This document shows positions 62,291-64,000 of a stretch of 64,000 nucleotides of DNA, in pieces. The first letter of the stretch is position 1; every line of letters begins with the position of its first letter. Position numbers and translations under genes: made by a program. Source of the DNA: Anaerolineae bacterium (lineage in GTDB: Bacteria; Chloroflexota; Anaerolineae; 4572-78; J111); contig JAHDWA010000002.1 in assembly GCA_023382535.1 (NCBI GenBank), forward strand, positions 372,001 to 436,000, in the 5' to 3' direction. Below the pieces are notes generated by a model. The model was not told where the DNA came from and made no database searches. It saw only the letters and a program-made list of their open reading frames with translations.

Positions 62291-63946
62291 TCAGGATGCA
62301 GCTTTGGTATGCACTACCGCCGCTTCTTCTTGCTGTGCAGCCAGCATTTTGTTGAGGGCGCTCATATAGGCACGGGCGCTGGCGACGATGATATCGGTGC
62401 TGGCCCCGTGCCCGCTGTAGGTACGGACTACCTGCGCCCCGGTCTGCGGGTTGGTGATATAGCCGTGCCCGTTTTCCGGCTGGATGCGGATGGTGACCTC
62501 GCCAATGGCGTCAATCCCTTCGGTCACGGCCTGGACCACAAACTCGGTCAGCGTATTGGGCACCTCGACAATCCGGTTGATGGCTTTGTAAACGGCGTCA
62601 ACCGGGCCGGTGCCAATGGCGGCGTCAACCAACTCCGCCCCGTTGGGGTCGGTCAGACTGACCGTAGCGGTCGCTCGGAGTTGGTCGCCGCAGGAAACCT
62701 GGACATAGTTGAGCTTCCAGATTTCTTTGGGCTGGTAAAATTCGTCGGTAATGATCGCTTCAATGTCGGCGTCGGTGACGACCTTCTTTTTGTCGGCAAC
62801 GCGCTTGAAGCGTTTAAAAGCCTGGTTGAGTTCTTCTTCGCTCAGATTATCGTAACCCATCGCTTCCAGGTGCGTGCGGAACGCATGCCGCCCCGAGTGC
62901 TTGCCCAGCACCAGCGCGCTGGCGCTCAGCCCGACCGTTTCGGGCCGCATAATTTCGTAGGTGGTGTGGTGTTTCAGCATACCATCCTGGTGAATGCCGG
63001 CTTCGTGGGCAAAGGCATTCGCCCCCACAATGGCTTTATTGGGCTGAACCGGCATCCCGGTATAGGCGCTGACCATGCGGCTGCTGCGAATAATCTGGGT
63101 GGTATCAATGTCAACTTCAACCGGGAAGTTTTGCGGCCGGGTATGAACGGCCATCACCACTTCCTCCAGGCTGGTATTGCCGGCCCGTTCGCCAATGCCG
63201 TTGATGGTAACTTCAACCTGGCGCGCGCCGTTTTGCACTCCGGCCAGGGTGTTGGCCGTAGCCAGGCCCAGGTCGTTGTGGCAGTGGGTTGACCAAATGA
63301 CCTTGTCGGAGCCGGGCGTATGGTCAATCAGATATTTGATGAGCCAGCCAAACTCTTCCGGGGTTGTGTAGCCAACGGTATCGGGGATGTTGAGGGTGGT
63401 GGCTCCGGCCTTGATGGCTTCGCCCAGGACTACCGTTAAAAACTCAGGATCGCTCCGGCCGGCATCTTCGGGTGAAAATTCAACGTCGTCACACAGGCTG
63501 CGAGCATAGCCGACGGCTCTGATCACCTGTTCGACACATTCTTCCCGGTCAATTTTTAATTTATGTTTCAGGTGAATATCGCTGGTAGCGAGGAACGTAT
63601 GAATCCGGTGGCGGGGAGCGGATTTGACCGCATCGTAGGCCCGGTCAATATCCTGCTGATTGGCTCGGGCCAGGCCGGCGATGACCATCGGCTTACCGTC
63701 TTTACGGCCCTCAGTCAGGGGGCCAACTTCTTCGGCGATGCGCCGGACCGCTTCGAAATCGCCAGGGGAAGCGATGGGAAAACCGGCCTCGCAAATGTCC
63801 ACGCCCAGCCGGGAAAGCTGCCGGGCAATTTCCAATTTCTCTTCAATATTCAGGGTCGCGCCGGGGGATTGCTCGCCGTCGCGCAAGGTGGTGTCAAAGA
63901 TAACCAGCTTATCTTTTTGTACGGGCACATCACTGTTCTCAGTCAT
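62291..63946 (-). CDS. leuA: 2-isopropylmalate synthase LeuA
   Basis: LeuA condenses acetyl-CoA with 2-ketoisovalerate, the first step of leucine synthesis. [26 protein letters not shown] (two parts of the same signature) has the catalytic [28 protein letters not shown] contains metal His ligands; [19 protein letters not shown] is classical; the C-terminal about 150 residues form the regulatory domain that binds leucine. 551 residues: full bacterial form 1. AGGAGG lies six bases before the ATG. No promoter can be seen in the 54 bases to the window edge. panB is next downstream behind the leader region. Confidence 0.96.
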   Translation of the reverse strand: MTENSDVPVQKDKLVIFDTTLRDGEQSPGATLNIEEKLEIARQLSRLGVDICEAGFPIASPGDFEAVRRIAEEVGPLTEGRKDGKPMVIAGLARANQQDIDRAYDAVKSAPRHRIHTFLATSDIHLKHKLKIDREECVEQVIRAVGYARSLCDDVEFSPEDAGRSDPEFLTVVLGEAIKAGATTLNIPDTVGYTTPEEFGWLIKYLIDHTPGSDKVIWSTHCHNDLGLATANTLAGVQNGARQVEVTINGIGERAGNTSLEEVVMAVHTRPQNFPVEVDIDTTQIIRSSRMVSAYTGMPVQPNKAIVGANAFAHEAGIHQDGMLKHHTTYEIMRPETVGLSASALVLGKHSGRHAFRTHLEAMGYDNLSEEELNQAFKRFKRVADKKKVVTDADIEAIITDEFYQPKEIWKLNYVQVSCGDQLRATATVSLTDPNGAELVDAAIGTGPVDAVYKAINRIVEVPNTLTEFVVQAVTEGIDAIGEVTIRIQPENGHGYITNPQTGAQVVRTYSGHGASTDIIVASARAYMSALNKMLAAQQEEAAVVHTKAAS

Positions 63947-64000
63947 TTTTGTCCTCCTGAATTTGGGCGGAGGTTGGTGACTGGAAACTGATAACAGGTC

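Noticed and set aside
62309..63292. 327-codon ORF opposite leuA
   Set aside because: leuA is unmistakable on the minus strand; the antisense frame has no family features.

Overview
The window looks like a chromosomal segment of a Chloroflexota (Anaerolineae-like) bacterium. This is inferred, not proven. The pointers are: secreted proteins with a YLPLxLK terminus, Pro/Thr stalks, a lipoprotein domain I associate with that phylum, a very large PAS/GAF/GGDEF kinase cluster, and housekeeping genes with moderate GC. No rRNA, tRNA, CRISPR array, transposase, integrase or prophage gene was recognised.

Layout. 1-8 kb (mostly +): moeA, hemA, a C45-family peptidase-like enzyme, a glycine-rich RRM protein, a PYROXD2/CrtI-like FAD enzyme, an acidic repeat protein and a luciferase-like oxidoreductase, closed by a bidirectional terminator. 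8-12 kb (-): a lipoprotein and a conserved yfiH-yggS-proC-yggT-yggU block read from tandem promoters. 12-13.3 kb (+): a class III aminotransferase. 13.4-16.2 kb (-): a three-gene operon of a coiled-coil protein, a membrane protein with an extracellular SH3 domain, and a Rab-like GTPase. 16.4-38.5 kb (-): a signalling island of eight sensor kinases or GGDEF/EAL proteins, two orphan polyamine-type binding lipoproteins, a metallophosphoesterase, a lone receiver and a small zinc-ribbon protein. 38.7-46.9 kb: leuB, a secreted protein, a membrane coiled-coil protein, coaX-coaBC, a carotenoid-desaturase-like flavoprotein and a radical SAM protein. 46.9-50.4 kb (-): two large secreted proteins sharing a C-terminal module, preceded by an unlisted 36-residue secreted-peptide-like ORF. 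50.5-59.2 kb: a NarL-type two-component pair divergent from a MacAB-type efflux cassette that ends in two lipoproteins. 59.2-64 kb (-): panBEC behind a leader with its own promoter and terminator, and leuA.

How the genes work together. panBEC, coaX and coaBC supply most of the pantothenate-to-CoA route. leuA and panB both draw on 2-ketoisovalerate. In the signalling island, ATGA/GTGA overlaps couple two ligand-binding lipoproteins to a Cache-HAMP-HisKA_2 kinase, and the same run of genes ends in a canonical REC-GGDEF-EAL protein, so extracellular ligand sensing probably feeds c-di-GMP. The island also holds a kinase whose phospho-acceptor His is Glu, with a paralogous PAS domain in a neighbouring intact kinase, and a GGDEF-EAL protein with a degenerate EAL domain.

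Two themes cut across the window. Imperfect 7- or 8-base tandem repeats, often as facing purine and pyrimidine arms, occupy many gene ends and spacers, and one array lies inside a coding linker. Promoters of the form TGn-TATAAT recur, several without a recognisable -35 element.
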